A stretch of DNA of 64,000 nt from Aquatica leii (taxonomy: Eukaryota; Arthropoda; Insecta; Coleoptera; Lampyridae), in assembly GCA_035610365.1 (NCBI GenBank), contig CM069432.1, positions 234,264,104 through 234,328,103 on the forward strand. Reading direction: 5' to 3'. Below the pieces are notes generated by a model that worked only from the letters and a program-made list of their open reading frames with translations, searched no databases and was not told the origin of the DNA. The position numbers and the translations under genes are program-made. Of the stretch, positions 1 to 12,282 are shown in pieces. How positions within the stretch are numbered: the first letter of the stretch is position 1; each line of letters begins with the position of its first letter.

Positions 1-482
1 GTTTCCCGCCTGACAGTGCATTACCGTCTAGAAACAAGTTAATCAAATATACTTTTGTAGCAGATGAAGCGTTTTCTTTGACCACTCGGTTAATGAAGCC
101 ATATTCACAAAAAGATTTAACTTTAAACAAACGTATATTCAATTACAGATTGTCCCGTGCTAGGCGTGTTGTTGAGAATGCGTTTGGAATTCTTAGTAAT
201 AGATTTAGAATTTTATTGTCACCTATTAATTTAAATCCTGATAAAGTTGAGTTGCTAACTTTGACTTGTTGTGTACTTCATAATTATTTAATACAAATTC
301 AACCATATGCTAAAACTACTGCTTCGGATAATTATGAAAATGACTTAAAAGGATTACAAACACAACAAAGAGGAAACAGAGTAAGCAAAGCAGCTTTAGA
401 AATGAGAGAATAATTTACAAATTATTTTATGTCGGAAGGTGCAGTTCCCTGGCAAAATAATGCTGTTATTAATAAAATTTAA
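1..482 (+). pseudogene. Harbinger transposase C-terminal part, nonsense-interrupted
   Basis: C-terminal half of a DDE_Tnp_4-type nuclease that would cut and join transposon ends in the nucleus. The frame is open from position 3. The second catalytic aspartate lies in VADEAF (63-65) and the glutamate in VVENAFGIL (about 170-196), followed by a conserved LHNYL. A TAA at 411-413 interrupts the frame, but the same frame goes on with the family's usual ending (FMSEGAVPWQ) and a second stop at 480-482, so the first stop is a nonsense mutation. The gene is 37 bp from, and convergent with, the minus-strand MADF gene. The N-terminal half and first catalytic aspartate are outside the window. Confidence 0.85.
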
Positions 483-518
483 TATAAAAGTAAAAAAGTT
501 TATAATTTTTGATTTGGC

Positions 519-1798
519 TTAGTCTAATAAATATTTATACAATATTTGATCAATTTCAAATTGGACACGAAATTGGTTTTGTTCGTTTCTTATATTTCCG
601 AAGCGTGATGCCACCAATTCCCCATATAATTGTAATTATGTTTTATTTTCTTTAGTATTCTTATTATGTATATGCTCCGAAATTGTTTTTAATGCAGTAC
701 TATAGTCCTCGCAGTTTTACTTTCGATGCACGTCATTAACGTCAATGACGTAGTTATTCAACCATGTTGTCGGTATTATCATGTAAACTTACTGTTTTCG
801 TATATTCTTAATATTACATTGCGTATTACGTTTTCATTAAATGTTTCTACATTCGTAACAGTTGTACTACGCTTACGTTTTGAGGAGATCTAAGAACCTC
901 GTTGTTAGCAACCGCTGTACATACAGAAATAACTGTAGAATATATGTATGTATTACCACAATTTAAATATTATGTAAAAGGGTACCTCTCGCACAGCATT
1001 TACTGATATCAATGGACCACCATTATCTCGTTCAAGCTCCAAATAGTACAGTTTTGTATCAAAAATAATTATAAAAAACAATGAGCACTTTGACATAAAA
1101 AACACAAATTTAATTTGACAGATGTCAACAACGCTGCAACTGTAGTAAGCACACCAACAACGTGATAAAAAAAATTCCATAAGACAATTCGGTATTTATT
1201 TAATTTTTGCTATAAATAGGGTGGTATGAATTTTACGTCATTAATGACGTGCATCGAAAGTTAAATTGCGAGGACTATAGCATCTTTTAATATTGCATTA
1301 CTTAGAAATTAATCACTTACTTCTTCACTGGGATCAGTTTCTACAACATCTTCATAAGTTATGTCATTCGTTATATCACTAATAGTTGGTGATGGCAAAC
1401 TTTCTTCGGAGAAACTAGAAGTAGATGGTCTTGATGCTACAAGTTCATTTAAAAACATCATTCTGTTGAAGTACCATAATGATGGTTTGTAAACCTAATA
1501 TGAGAATAAACTATTTTGAGTTTGTTTTAATTTTTTTACTTACAGAATCGGTTCCACTTCCACTCGTTTCGTATTTCCTCTTTTCACATATGTATGTGCT
1601 TCGTAAGCTTGACTATTTACTTTTAATTTCGTCATTTGTTGTACTAGGCCGTATTAAATCGATTACTGTAGAAGTATTTTTTAAGACATCTGTTTTTGCA
1701 CTGCGATTATGGTATAACGGGTGTTTCGTTATATATAAACAATGATATTTCTGATACTCGTCAATTAATATGTTGACAGATTCTGTAGTCCACAACAT
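519..1798 (-). pseudogene. MADF (Myb/SANT-like) gene of the Harbinger element
   Basis: Second gene of the Harbinger element, a DNA-binding partner of the transposase. Exon 1 (1798 to about 1549) starts at MLWTTESVNILIDEY, runs into an in-frame TAG at 1613-1615, then continues SSLRSTYICEKRK to GSGTDS with a GTAAGT donor. Exon 2 (1494-1321) gives VYKPSLWYFNRM and an acidic tail, with AG acceptor (1495-1496) and GT donor (1319-1320). The last exon survives only as its end (about 690-519, ...LVASRFGNIRNEQ...LLD and stop at 519-521) because the MITE at 700-1280 fell between exons 2 and 3. The layout matches the copy at 41208-42000. Not functional as it stands. Confidence 0.78.
700..1280. mobile_element. 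MITE nested in the Harbinger element
   Basis: A 581-bp element with terminal inverted repeats of about 45 bp. The left end starts CTATAGTCCTCGCA, then CTTTCGATGCACGTCATTAA; the right end is its reverse complement with few changes (1240-1280). It has no coding capacity. I found no convincing target duplication, so the superfamily is open. It splits the MADF gene between exons 2 and 3. Confidence 0.72.
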
Positions 1799-1987
1799 GT
1801 CTATTATACTTATACAACCTTAATTGATAAAATTCACAAAATCGGTGTTACAATAATAAAATCGCTAATATTTGAGGTTATAACACAAAATTCTTTACGA
1901 ATAGAAAATAAACAAAACCAACTTCGCATGCGCGGATATATTTTTAGATCAAAAATAGAACAAGTTCTATTTTTCGTCATAAATTTC

Positions 1988-2070
1988 GTGTGTCTGACAC
2001 GATCGAAGAAATTTTAATTCAAATTCTCATTCAAAATTTGGTTGAAAAAGTTGATCGTGTCAGACAGCCT
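1988..2070. repeat. Harbinger right terminal repeat, palindromic
   Basis: The outer 18 bp (2053-2070, ending GTGTCAGACAGCCT) are repeated in inverted form at 1988-2004, making a hairpin with 17-18 bp arms and a spacer of about 48 bp. TTA follows at 2071-2073. The terminal repeat is therefore itself foldable, which may matter for transposase binding. Confidence 0.7.
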
Positions 2071-2073
2071 TTA

Positions 2074-5000
2074 GAGAACGTATGCCACAAATTTCAAAAT
2101 CACAGCAATATAACAGAGATAATCCAAATAAACTTGAAAAATAAAAGTTGGCTTACAGCAAAAAAGAAATCTAAAAATCAATATAATGAACGATTTAGAT
2201 CTGACAGGATCTTAGCTAAAAATATTTTTTAAAAAGATATTTAAATTATACAATTATTTTTACAATACAAAATTATTTTTAATTTCCAAAAATTTTAATT
2301 TTGTTTTTTATTATTCAGAAATAAATAACACTGGTAAACAGTTTGTTCCATAAATTTATTTAACAGTAGTAAAGTTTCTTGGTTTTAATGATGTCTTTTT
2401 TAATAAACATTTTTTTCAGGTCCTTCTTTTAGGAGGAGCGGTCAAATCACTTCTGGTAGCTTTAGGGTGACGTTTCGTGCTACTAATGTGTGCACCACAT
2501 TAGGCACTATTTTTTTAAATTACATCAAAAATGGTACAACATTTTTATCAAAAATTTACAAAACACAAAACAACCTTTGCAAGTAATTACACTTAACTAG
2601 CCAAGTGGACGTTCCAAAATACGTTAAACAACCAACATTTACATGAAACATTAATAATAATAAATTAACTAATTAAAATATAAAAGACACACACTGTATT
2701 CTTACAAGCACTGAATTAAGATTTATCTAAAATATTAAATATCAAGGTAAAACAGAAAGATATCACAGATGACAATAACTATTAGGTTTCCCTGTATAAA
2801 CTATTCAATTTTTGAAACAAAATTGATGTAATTACTACTTAAATTTTGGGTATCTGTATTGAAATTTACATTATTACTATATTTCGTTATGTATATCATT
2901 TCTGATATTAATCTTTTTTGGTAATTACTTTCTACGTCCAAAATTATTGGGTTGTTAAAATCGAAATTGTGTCCTGTATCTATATTATCGTTTTTGAAAT
3001 TGTAATGAGAGGTCATAATGAATCAATAACGCTATATCATTATGCCTTGGTTGTTATGTATATGTTTACGTATCTCGTATTTTAGGCATTATCAGTAAAT
3101 TAAAACCAAGTGAAAAATAGAAGCGCTTTCACAAAAAATATTAAACTCATTAACTTTTTTATTGCAAAATTTAAAAAAATAAGTAAATTCTATTTAGTTT
3201 GTGACGATATTATTTATTTGTTAACACTTTCAAAGAATTTTTTGAATTTCAATTGGAAATGCGTACTACTGTAGTTTTTCAAATTACATCATAATCTTTA
3301 ATATCTCAGTTCTTTTATTGTTGCTATATATGACTAAACAAAGTTTGGTCGTAAAATGGAATTAAAACTTCAAAAACTATTTGAATGTAAGTTCGTTTGC
3401 AATAAGCGATCAGAAGTTACAGTATTTTTTTTTAAATTTCTTATTAAATACTACATAACTAAAATATTATTATTTTGTAAAAACTAATTAGGTATAAGTA
3501 TATTTTTTGTTAGTACTATTAACATTTGTTAGAATATTAGGTATATTCTCATGCAAAAGTGAGAATAAAAGAAATTCTTAAATAGTGATTATTGTCTAGA
3601 TAACGGAAATATTAACTAAGAACTTTCTGCTTTATAACGTTTGTAAATGATTTATGAATTGAATATATGAATAATGTATTATAATACTTTTAAAATAATT
3701 TGTCATTACTGAAATGTTATTGTTTTATTGTAATGTGTTTAACGATTTAAATAGTTGCACTTGTGTTTTCTGTTATCTCAATGTACTGAGTTTTAATTGA
3801 AAAAATATATAATATTGTTGCATAGCAATACGTGGCTATTCAAATACGGTTTCAAAAATAAATGAGTTAATTAAATTTTGCCTATGCATATATTTTTGCA
3901 GTGCAAGTTTTGAAATAAAGAAGAAAAGCAATATATAACTACTTAGCAAGAACAATAGACACTTCGGTAGTTATAAAAACGTAATAGAACACGCTAAATA
4001 AATGCAAACTTAAAGGCGAGGCAGTCAAACAGTGTAAATTAGAATCGAAAAATTCCCCTGTTCTATTTTTTTATATTTCCTGATTTACTTTTACCTTAAA
4101 ACTAAGTAATATTACGCGTTATTGGTTTTACTATTACAATTGTTATTGAAGTAATTCTGCAACGAATTTGATTTACGTATGTTTTAGGTATTAAACAGTG
4201 TATAATGTGATTGTAAAATTTAAACACGTATAATATTACTAATTATACTAAAATACAGAAAAAATAAAGACCACGTTAAATTTAATCATAAAAATTAAAA
4301 AATTTCTGATTAAAAACAAATCTTGGATTTTTTAAATTTTTTACGTTTAATCACATAAGACATTTTATATTCCATGCATTTTAAAGGTTGCCGCATAAAT
4401 TAAAAACGGATTCTCATATAAATGTACAAACTGACATTTGAGAAACTATTTTGGATAGGTCAAGTCATATTTTTTAACTTAAACTAAAACGTAGACTACA
4501 AAGAACTAATGTAAAAACGTGTAGGAAACTATAAAATTGGTAGATAGTAAATATTACAATTAACTTTTATATTGTATTCTACCACTTTGGATATAATTTT
4601 TTTATGAATCTGTCAAATACTTTAAGATTCTAAAATGGTTTCGATACTAAATTGTGAGTCTCTAGAGAAAACGTAAATTCCGACACTCTTAAAAATGTTT
4701 GTCGACGTTATTTGTAACATCTCTAACTGCCATTAACACTAAAATATTTTTTTTTCGAATAATAAAGAAATTGTTATTTCCAGATAAGTAAAGTTGTTAT
4801 TCCGATACAAAGTGCTAAAACTGGGACTTATAAAAGTAAAAGTAATGTAATAATTATAAGATATTAAAATACTAAACTGGTTAATATTTCAAACTGCGTG
4901 TTAGTGCTTTTGGAATAAACTATAAAAATAAATGGTTTTTTTAAGACGTGTAATTTCATAGTATTAAAAAAATGCATTAAACTTAATGTTTAATTACATA

Positions 5001-6878
5001 AAAATCTTTGACGAAATTAATGTATTGTGTACAAAATTATTATAGGTTATGTTGTATATGCTATATTTTAGCATAATAATTTATTTAAGAATAAAAACGG
5101 TAATTATCTTTTTTTTATAAGCTGATTTAAATTTAAACTTTGTAGTTGTAATTTTAAAGGTCCTATACACGACATAAACCGATTATGTTTCAAGCCGGAT
5201 TATTTTTTTAATATACAACGATTTTGTAAAACCGCATGTAAGATTATAATCGCACACCTACGTTTGATATGTATATGTTTTTTAGAGTGTTAACGCAACG
5301 TTTTATAATAATCTTTAAATTATAAATAAAACCAACCTGATCAAACATGACAAAATTGTATGAAACTGTTATATAAGATACAACAACAAGCATTTATATA
5401 ATTAAAATAATTATGTTAAAACAAATGTAAATTAAAAAATACCTAATTAAGTATATTGCTCCAGAGTGCGTTTTTTTCATTTTATTTTCTTCCATTTACA
5501 CTTGGCTAAAATTTATCAGAGTTTTCTATTAAAGATTTCCTATTGTATAAAGATTGTTTTCAAACTGTAACTATAAATTTTAGCAGCTTTTGTTGTGTCA
5601 AAGATCTGAATTCGTTTAGGACAAAAAAACCTTTGGCTACTGTCCCCTTGAATCTGTGAGTATTGGAAAACATGTAACAGCTAAGAACGATTTATTTTAG
5701 AATTTTATGTTTTGATACCTTTTTCTGTCAATTGTTTAAATTTGAGAGGTTTGTTTTTTACAAAAAATCACATATAATAGAATTGATTGTGACGGTTTTT
5801 AAATTACATGTTTATATAAATAAAGAATTTACTTTTTATCATTTTGTGTTATTAAATATTTAACGAATAATTAGTGATAAATACATTTGCTTTAGCTTGT
5901 GTTAAGTTATGTTTGCAACAAATTATGTTTTTCTATAACAAACTAAAACCAACACAAAAAATATATATAAACGTTTTTCTAGAAGTAACATTTACTTTTT
6001 TGCGGTTAGTTATGTCGCATCTTTAACAAACTTTCTCAGTTAATCAATAATGTTATTGATTGGAATTTGTATTTGTCAAGCTTTATAGTATATACAATAA
6101 ATATTTTTTGGTTTCTGTTTTGTTTTTTGTTTTAAATTGTTGTTTTTGACAAAGGCATTAACACTTATCTTATAAAATTAAGACGGTAACTGTTTAATGT
6201 TTATTTAATGATCAAGGTTTTATTTAAAAAAAAATATTTCAGAGTTGATTATTTGAGAGAATACAAAATTAAGTAACAAACACTAATCGCTATATTTAAA
6301 AAAAATATTTTTTTATTAAAGATTAAATTGCAAAGAAAATGCTAAATTATTTTATATAAGCAAAAAGTACAAATTTATTTAATTTGTTTTTAACACAAAT
6401 TTCATTAAATTTTAAAAAAGCTTAAAACAAAAGGTTACATAACGTTAAAATATTTATGCACGGATGTATGATAAATTGACAATTTTACACAAATTTATAT
6501 GTCATAAACGTTGTTTTTATAGCCCACGGACCTTTTTATTGCCACGGGCTATAATGAAACGTCAAAAAACTATATCATAAGTACCTAATAAACTAAATAC
6601 TTGCAAAATGAAGTTTTCATTAGAAATCAAAAACTGTACTTTTTATTGAAAATTTTTTGTTGTTAATTTATGTTAGGAAAACAATTAGAACAATTAACCA
6701 AATTAATTTGAAATCCAAAATTGTAATTTTTTTTTGAAAATTTATTTTGGGTAATTTATGTTAACAATACAATTTAAACAATTAACCATATTATTATTTG
6801 GAGATGCACCCACGCTGCTAGAATTACCCATTAGATTGTAATTATTGGTAGTTGCTAGTGACTGAAGATCTTGGGAAC
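2074..6878. other. AT-rich intergenic stretch, nothing recognised
   Basis: Very AT-rich, with only short chance reading frames. A 13-bp imperfect hairpin (TATAGCCC / GGGCTATA) lies at 6527-6563. I see no gene, RNA gene or transposon end. Confidence 0.5.
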
Positions 6879-7747
6879 TCATAATTTAATATTAAGAGAC
6901 GATAAATTGTCCTTTTTAGTCAATACCTTTTCAGCTAGCCAAATTTTGTTTGATACAGAATCTTCTATATACTATTATTTAACTGATTTTGATTTCCAGC
7001 TTCCTAGCTGTTTCATACGAATGATTCCTTCTCCAGCGTTTGGCAACAACGTCGCCGATGAGCGACGAAACAAGTGCCTACTACATAGTCTAGGATTCGG
7101 CAATTTCAGATAAATAGCTAATTTTTATCGGACGTAGAGCAGCATACTTTTTAGAAATTTCTATAAAGCTTAGTAATCCAAAGTTGTCAACTACACTAAA
7201 CATTGGATTTCTTCTGGTTTTAGTATCTCCAATAGTGATCAGCAATGAGGATTGCAGATCCTGAATATCATCATCTTCTAACTGAACAAGCTTTTGTTTA
7301 CGGCATGTTCTAGCTATCCCAAATATTAAAGCTACCTATTTTAAAAGATTGTTAAACAGTTCTAAATTACAATCAATTATTTTACCTCGTTCATTAAATA
7401 TCATCTGAGGCTTGGTATATAAAGGCTTCTATCTCTTTCATGGTCTAAATTCATCTGATTTTGTCTTAAAGCAACCGAATAAGTTTGAAAAACTGTTTAT
7501 ATCTATGTAGTTGGCTTTCATAGTGGCGTTAAGCATTAATAATAAGACCACATTGAATGGACTTTCTTTTGATAAATACCAAAAATAAACCAGAAGACTA
7601 TTTTAGAATAACAGTTTTGGATGGAAGCCTTTCGTATGTACACTATTTAAGATATTCATTATACGTTATTCTTTACACTTCTTTAGATTTTTTGGAAACT
7701 AAGCTACTGTTTCTTGCTTTATCAGCAGCGTCATTAACTTCGTTCAT
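6879..7747 (-). pseudogene. Crypton-like tyrosine recombinase, dead
   Basis: Minus-strand remains of a tyrosine recombinase of the kind carried by Crypton-type elements, which move by recombination rather than a DDE cut. Reading down from ATG 7747-7745: MNEVNDAADKARN, a core-binding part broken by frameshifts and stops, then VALIFGIARTCRK (about 7334-7296), holding the first catalytic arginine, then LITIGDTKTRRNP. After a deletion and frameshift come LPNPRLCSRHLFRRSS (the H-x-x-R box, about 7098-7050) and WKSKS..YIEDS with the presumed nucleophile tyrosine (about 6975). Stop at 6879-6881. All recombinase boxes are recognisable by eye, but the frame has several breaks. About 60 bp of extra sequence precedes the first arginine box. 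Confidence 0.72.
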
Positions 7748-10329
7748 TTTCTAGCTTTTAAAAACCGCACAATAAAAAATACTGGTTATTACTCTTTACT
7801 TGTTACTAGTTACGTTACAAAACTTAAATGTAATCAAAGCAACATGGAACATCAGATTTTTGTCAAAAATTCGATTTATTTTAGAAATATTTAAAAAAAA
7901 ATTTTATCCGTGCATAAAGTTTTGCATATACAACGGGCGTAAATTGCTTTTATGGCCTTCGACGTATTTTTATTCTAAAAATTACGTCTTACGCCATAAA
8001 AGCCTCTTTATGCTCCAAATATAGAAATAACTATTATTTTCTATTAACGTGTAATGTCAAAATTGTCGACATTTGATGACACATCGTGTCATTGCTAACT
8101 GCACAAATACGGTAAAGTAACACTTTACCACAGTGGTGTGTTAAAATAAACTGCAATATAAAATAATAATTAAAACAATATCTAATCAAATTAAAAACCA
8201 TTTATTATAAAGAAACTTAGAAACTCAATCTAAAGCAATACAACAATCTAATCAACTTACATATTATTTATTCAGGACATTAATAACAAAATTATTGTTG
8301 TTAAAAATATTTAAAACAGACATAAAAGCAACATTCATATTTTTCAAGATTTTATCGGAATTAATTTTTCAATAGCAACAATTGCTGCCACACCTTATTC
8401 TGAGCTCATATAAACAAGTTTGCTAAAAGAAACACATTGACAAAACACAACTTTTAACAATAGTGTATTTATTTAAAGAAAAGAGAATAGTCGTTAAAAC
8501 CAACGCAGAGAAATAGACCAATATCACAGCTATAGTATCAATGTAGACCCTTTCGTTCAGGCAACCCACCATCGAACCAATTATATTCCATTGCTAACAA
8601 ATATTATAAGTGAATGTTTTTAATTTATGTATAAATATTATTTGATCAAACTACCTTGTCTACTATGCAGCCGCAAAATAAGTTGACAATCGACAATGAT
8701 AATAATAAATAGCAAAAATAGTAAAATATGAGTACTGAAAATTACCAAACTGACACTTCTTCGTCAATTGTAGTGATTTCCACTAATCCTATTGATTTGA
8801 TTTAAAATGGAAACTATACGTGGTATATAAACATATGTATGACGGTTCATGTTATTTTGCCTTTGGCTATGGGTGCTTTCAAATGAGCGAAGAAATTTGA
8901 CGGATGTGACGTTAACGTACTCAACGACAATACATAAGGTTTACAGATAATATTAAGTTTGCAACTGAAAATAAATTTAAGTCAGTGTAATCTAACGTTA
9001 CTATATACAACAGATTAAATACCCTGGAGGCTGACTAATAATGAGTTCAATTGAAATAAATTTACGTTACTAAAAAAAATAGTACGTACAAGGCTGACAC
9101 AAGTATGCTATACCAAATAATGTGCATACAATGATTTAATGAAGTAATACGATACTGATACAGATGTGAGTCTTCTCTTGTCCCTTTCAATTATATTAAA
9201 CTCCACAGGTTACATGCATATCTCCAAAAACAATCGTATACAAAGATGGCATGGTAATCCTCCGAAACTAGCTAAAAAAAAGTACAAAGATAACGTGAAG
9301 ACTCCAGCTTTGAGATTTGCTTTAGTGCAATGGTCCCGTAATTAATTCAAAACGCCAACTTTGACCTGAAATATGTTTTTGCTTTCCTTAGCACATCCTC
9401 TAAAAGCGTAATAGAAATCACTATCGAGGAAAATTCAACAGAAAGAAAACTACTTACATGTCTTAAAATAAGACCCCGGTAAACGACTGTCCACCAGCAA
9501 TTTCCAACCGGTAAAAACAAAGTACAAAATAAATGTTTGTCAGCAATGTACCGGTTATCCCTACTCATTAGCGTCCTTAGACAGTGCCGTAGTTAATTTT
9601 AATTTCGAATAAATCTTCTCGATGAATACAAAATAACGACCTGTAACATAGTACTGAAAATGTTATTAACATATGCGCAATGAAAGTTATCTAATACACC
9701 TGCTTGATTCAAAAAAGTTTTAACAGTTTTCGCCAACTGAATTATTTTACCACTACATTTTTATTTATCTAAGAAATTGAAACTGTTGATGAAGAGAAAA
9801 TGTAAATAACTATTATTCTTAACTGTTATATAATGACTATGATTTGACATTCATTGAAATGTCATAACGAATTTAATTACCGCGCTAGTGTGTTAATATA
9901 AACTAATGCCAGATGCTGACATTTAGTGACAATTGTATTTATGCCTCTTATTGAGGTAATACAAAATTTTTTTACGTGTATTTGGTGTTTAATATTTAAA
10001 TTAATTATTTTTTCTCAAATAATCATTATAATTGTAATGATTTGAGTTGTACATAAAATGTTGTACGTATCACGTAGGATACTTTATTATTAACGCAATT
10101 ATGTAATTACAGTACTTGGCCTACGACTTCGTCGTGCAAATTTTCTCATGCGTGGGTTAATATGTTAATATAATATGTTAAAAAAAATTTTAATGATCAA
10201 TTTCAGTAACAAATACTACCAACTCAATACATAATACTCTAGTATTAATATTTCTTTAATATTTTTTATTCAATTATTTATTAGAGTTAAACTGTCGAAC
10301 ATTAGTACTTTATATCGCACATATAAATA
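7748..10329. other. Non-coding AT-rich stretch
   Basis: No gene recognised. Short similar words (GTGTGTTAAAATAAACT near 8138 and GTGTGTTAATATAAACT near 9888; GACATTTGATGACA and GACATTTAGTGACA nearby) hint at old repeat remnants, but the order differs and no element boundary can be drawn. Small frames such as 9347-9568 minus have no recognisable motif. Confidence 0.4.
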
Positions 10330-10343
10330 TCCTACATTGTTAA

Positions 10344-12118
10344 ATGCTAGAAATCATTTTTAGATCTTGTTACAAACAAGCAATCATAAGAGCAAAACGT
10401 GTAGCAAACGATAGATTAATAAAAAATTCTAATAATAGCATCAAAACTATGTGGCAAATTGTTAATTCGCACAGAGCGGAAATGCAAGACAATAATAATG
10501 AAATTAATATTAACGTACTTAATAAATATTTTGTAAAAAATTCTTTAAATAATGTGACATTCAAAAATAATTCACAGTTAGTTTTAAGAAAAAAAATTGT
10601 TAAAAATAATAACTTAGATTTTAAATTTTCTTTTAAGCTGGTTTCACAAGTGGAAGTCAGAGAAATAATATATTCGTTATCGGATAGTCAAACGAAAGAT
10701 ATATTTGGAATGTCCACTAAAATTATTAAGAAAAATGTTAGTTTGTTAGTAGAACCATTGACAATTTATCGTTTTCCAATGGAATATACCCTGATAAACT
10801 AAAAAAAGCTTTAGTACTGCCGTTATATAAAAAAGGTGATAGAACAAATTGCCGAAGCTACAGACCTATTTCTGTACTTCCTATAATGTCAAAAATTTTT
10901 GAACGTGCTATATACAATCAAATAACTTCACATTTTGAAAGTTCAAACATATTTTATTCAAACCAGTACGGGTTTAGACAAAAGAAAAACACTTGTGATG
11001 CTGTTAATTACTTTGTTAAGCATACTTTAAAATGTTTTAAAAAATGTGAACAATTACCAGCAATATTTCTAGATTTAAGTCGAGCTTTTGATTATGTATC
11101 GCACCAAATCCTACTGACTAAATTAGTTAACATATATAATTTTGATCAACTCAGTTCGGATTTGATAAAATCTTACTTGTCAAACAGAACTCATGTTGTA
11201 CGGATTAAAAATGTCACATCATCAGAATTAATAGTGGAAAAAGGAATCCCTCAAGGTTCGATTTTAGGACCATTATTGTTTCTAATTTTTATAAATGATT
11301 TGCCATCAAGCTTTCCAAATGATGCAAACTGTATCTTGTATGCTGATGATGTCACCATATTAATAAATGGTCAAGATGAAAACACAATTTTAAAACACTC
11401 CGAGCAACTAATGGCAGCGGTAGACGAATGGTGTAATATTAACCAGTTACAATTGAATAAAAACAAAACAACTAAAATGTTATTTTCATTAAAAACTATA
11501 CAGTCAAATACAATTGACACTGTTAAATTTTTAGGGATAACGTTAGATGCAAAATTAAGCTTTATATAGCATATTAATAATTTATCCAAAAAAAATTATT
11601 GTAATATTTTTATTTTACGTCGTCTAGCCGATAATGTATTTCAAGATGTTTTAAAATCAGTATATTTTGCTATAATCCACGCCCACTTAAATTACTGCAA
11701 TTTAATATGGGGAAATTCAGCTTCTGCGAAAAAGATTTTTGCTCTTCAACGTAAAGCAGTTCGTATATTAGGTGGTTTAGGTTACCGAAAGGACTGCAAA
11801 AATATCTTTATTGAACAAAAAATCTTAACCTTACCTTGCATATATATCTTAAATTGTGCAATATTTGCAAAAAAAACAGAACAAGAATTTTTAGTTAGGT
11901 CTGACATTCATAAATATAATACTCGTCAAAATGATGAATTAGTTTTAAATTTCTATCGTTTAAATAAAACGCGTAATAGTTATGTGTACACAACAAAAAA
12001 AATATTTAGTTATATTCCTTCAGAAATTAGGAAACTTGGTTTAAAAGATTTAAAATGTAAAATGAAAATGTACTTGTTTGTTACAAAAAGCTTTTTATTC
12101 TTTAGAAGAATTTTTTAA
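10344..12118 (+). pseudogene. Reverse transcriptase of CR1/jockey-type element
   Basis: Would copy the element's RNA at the target site. Visible in order: linker (10344 on), then after a one-base frameshift near 10763 the RT fingers (LYKKGDRTNCRSYRPISVL, about 10830-10880), LDLSRAFDYVSH (first catalytic aspartate), GIPQGSILGPLLFLIFINDL, and LYADDVT (catalytic pair, about 11338), then KFLGITLD. A TAG at 11567-11569 stops the main frame, but the same frame continues HINNLSKK to the conserved end (YIPSEIRKLG) and a TAA at 12116-12118. Only one frameshift and one nonsense codon are seen, so this is a fairly young dead copy. The clade within CR1/jockey is not settled. Confidence 0.83.
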
Positions 12119-12197
12119 TTGTAAGCACAGTTTTATGTAATTACTTATAAGTTTTGACGTCTGTAAATGTTGTAACATATTTAGCAGAAATAAAAAA

Positions 12198-12220
12198 TTA
12201 TTATTATTATTATTATTATA
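12198..12220 (+). repeat. ATT microsatellite tail
   Basis: About seven ATT units directly after the polyadenylation-like AATAAAAAA of the retrotransposon. It marks the 3' end of the inserted copy. Confidence 0.85.
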
Positions 12221-12282
12221 AACTTTTTTAAAACATTTTTTTTCAATTTTAACAAAACTAAAAGCTTTTAATAAATCATTTC

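Larger units (their letters stand above)
1..2070. mobile_element. PIF/Harbinger element, right part, cut by window edge
   Basis: A Harbinger-type element whose left end lies outside the window. It has the two convergent genes typical of the superfamily: a DDE transposase on plus (to 482) and a MADF/Myb-like gene on minus (519-1798). The right end reads inward AGGCTGTCTGACACGA and is followed by TTA at 2071-2073, the expected 3-bp target. A nearly matching left end plus TAA occurs at 39471-39489, so the two elements belong to related families. A MITE (700-1280) sits between the genes. Confidence 0.82.
10330..12222 (+). mobile_element. CR1/jockey-type non-LTR retrotransposon, 5'-truncated
   Basis: Starts inside the linker before the reverse transcriptase (no endonuclease domain) and ends in an ATT-repeat tail, the usual 3' end of CR1-like and L2-like elements. 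5' truncation is the normal result of incomplete target-primed reverse transcription. The 3' end abuts the third exon remnant of the Ig pseudogene at 12283. Confidence 0.8.

Noticed and set aside
1990-2232. 80-codon plus-strand frame starting in the Harbinger end
   Set aside because: Begins inside the terminal hairpin and runs into flank; low-complexity composition, no homology recognised.
6871-7113. 80-codon plus-strand frame
   Set aside because: Antisense of the Crypton-like recombinase remnant, with no family motif in its own right.
8060-9930. Similar words at both ends, possible transposon ends
   Set aside because: Word order differs between the two sides and no target duplication or inverted end could be defined.
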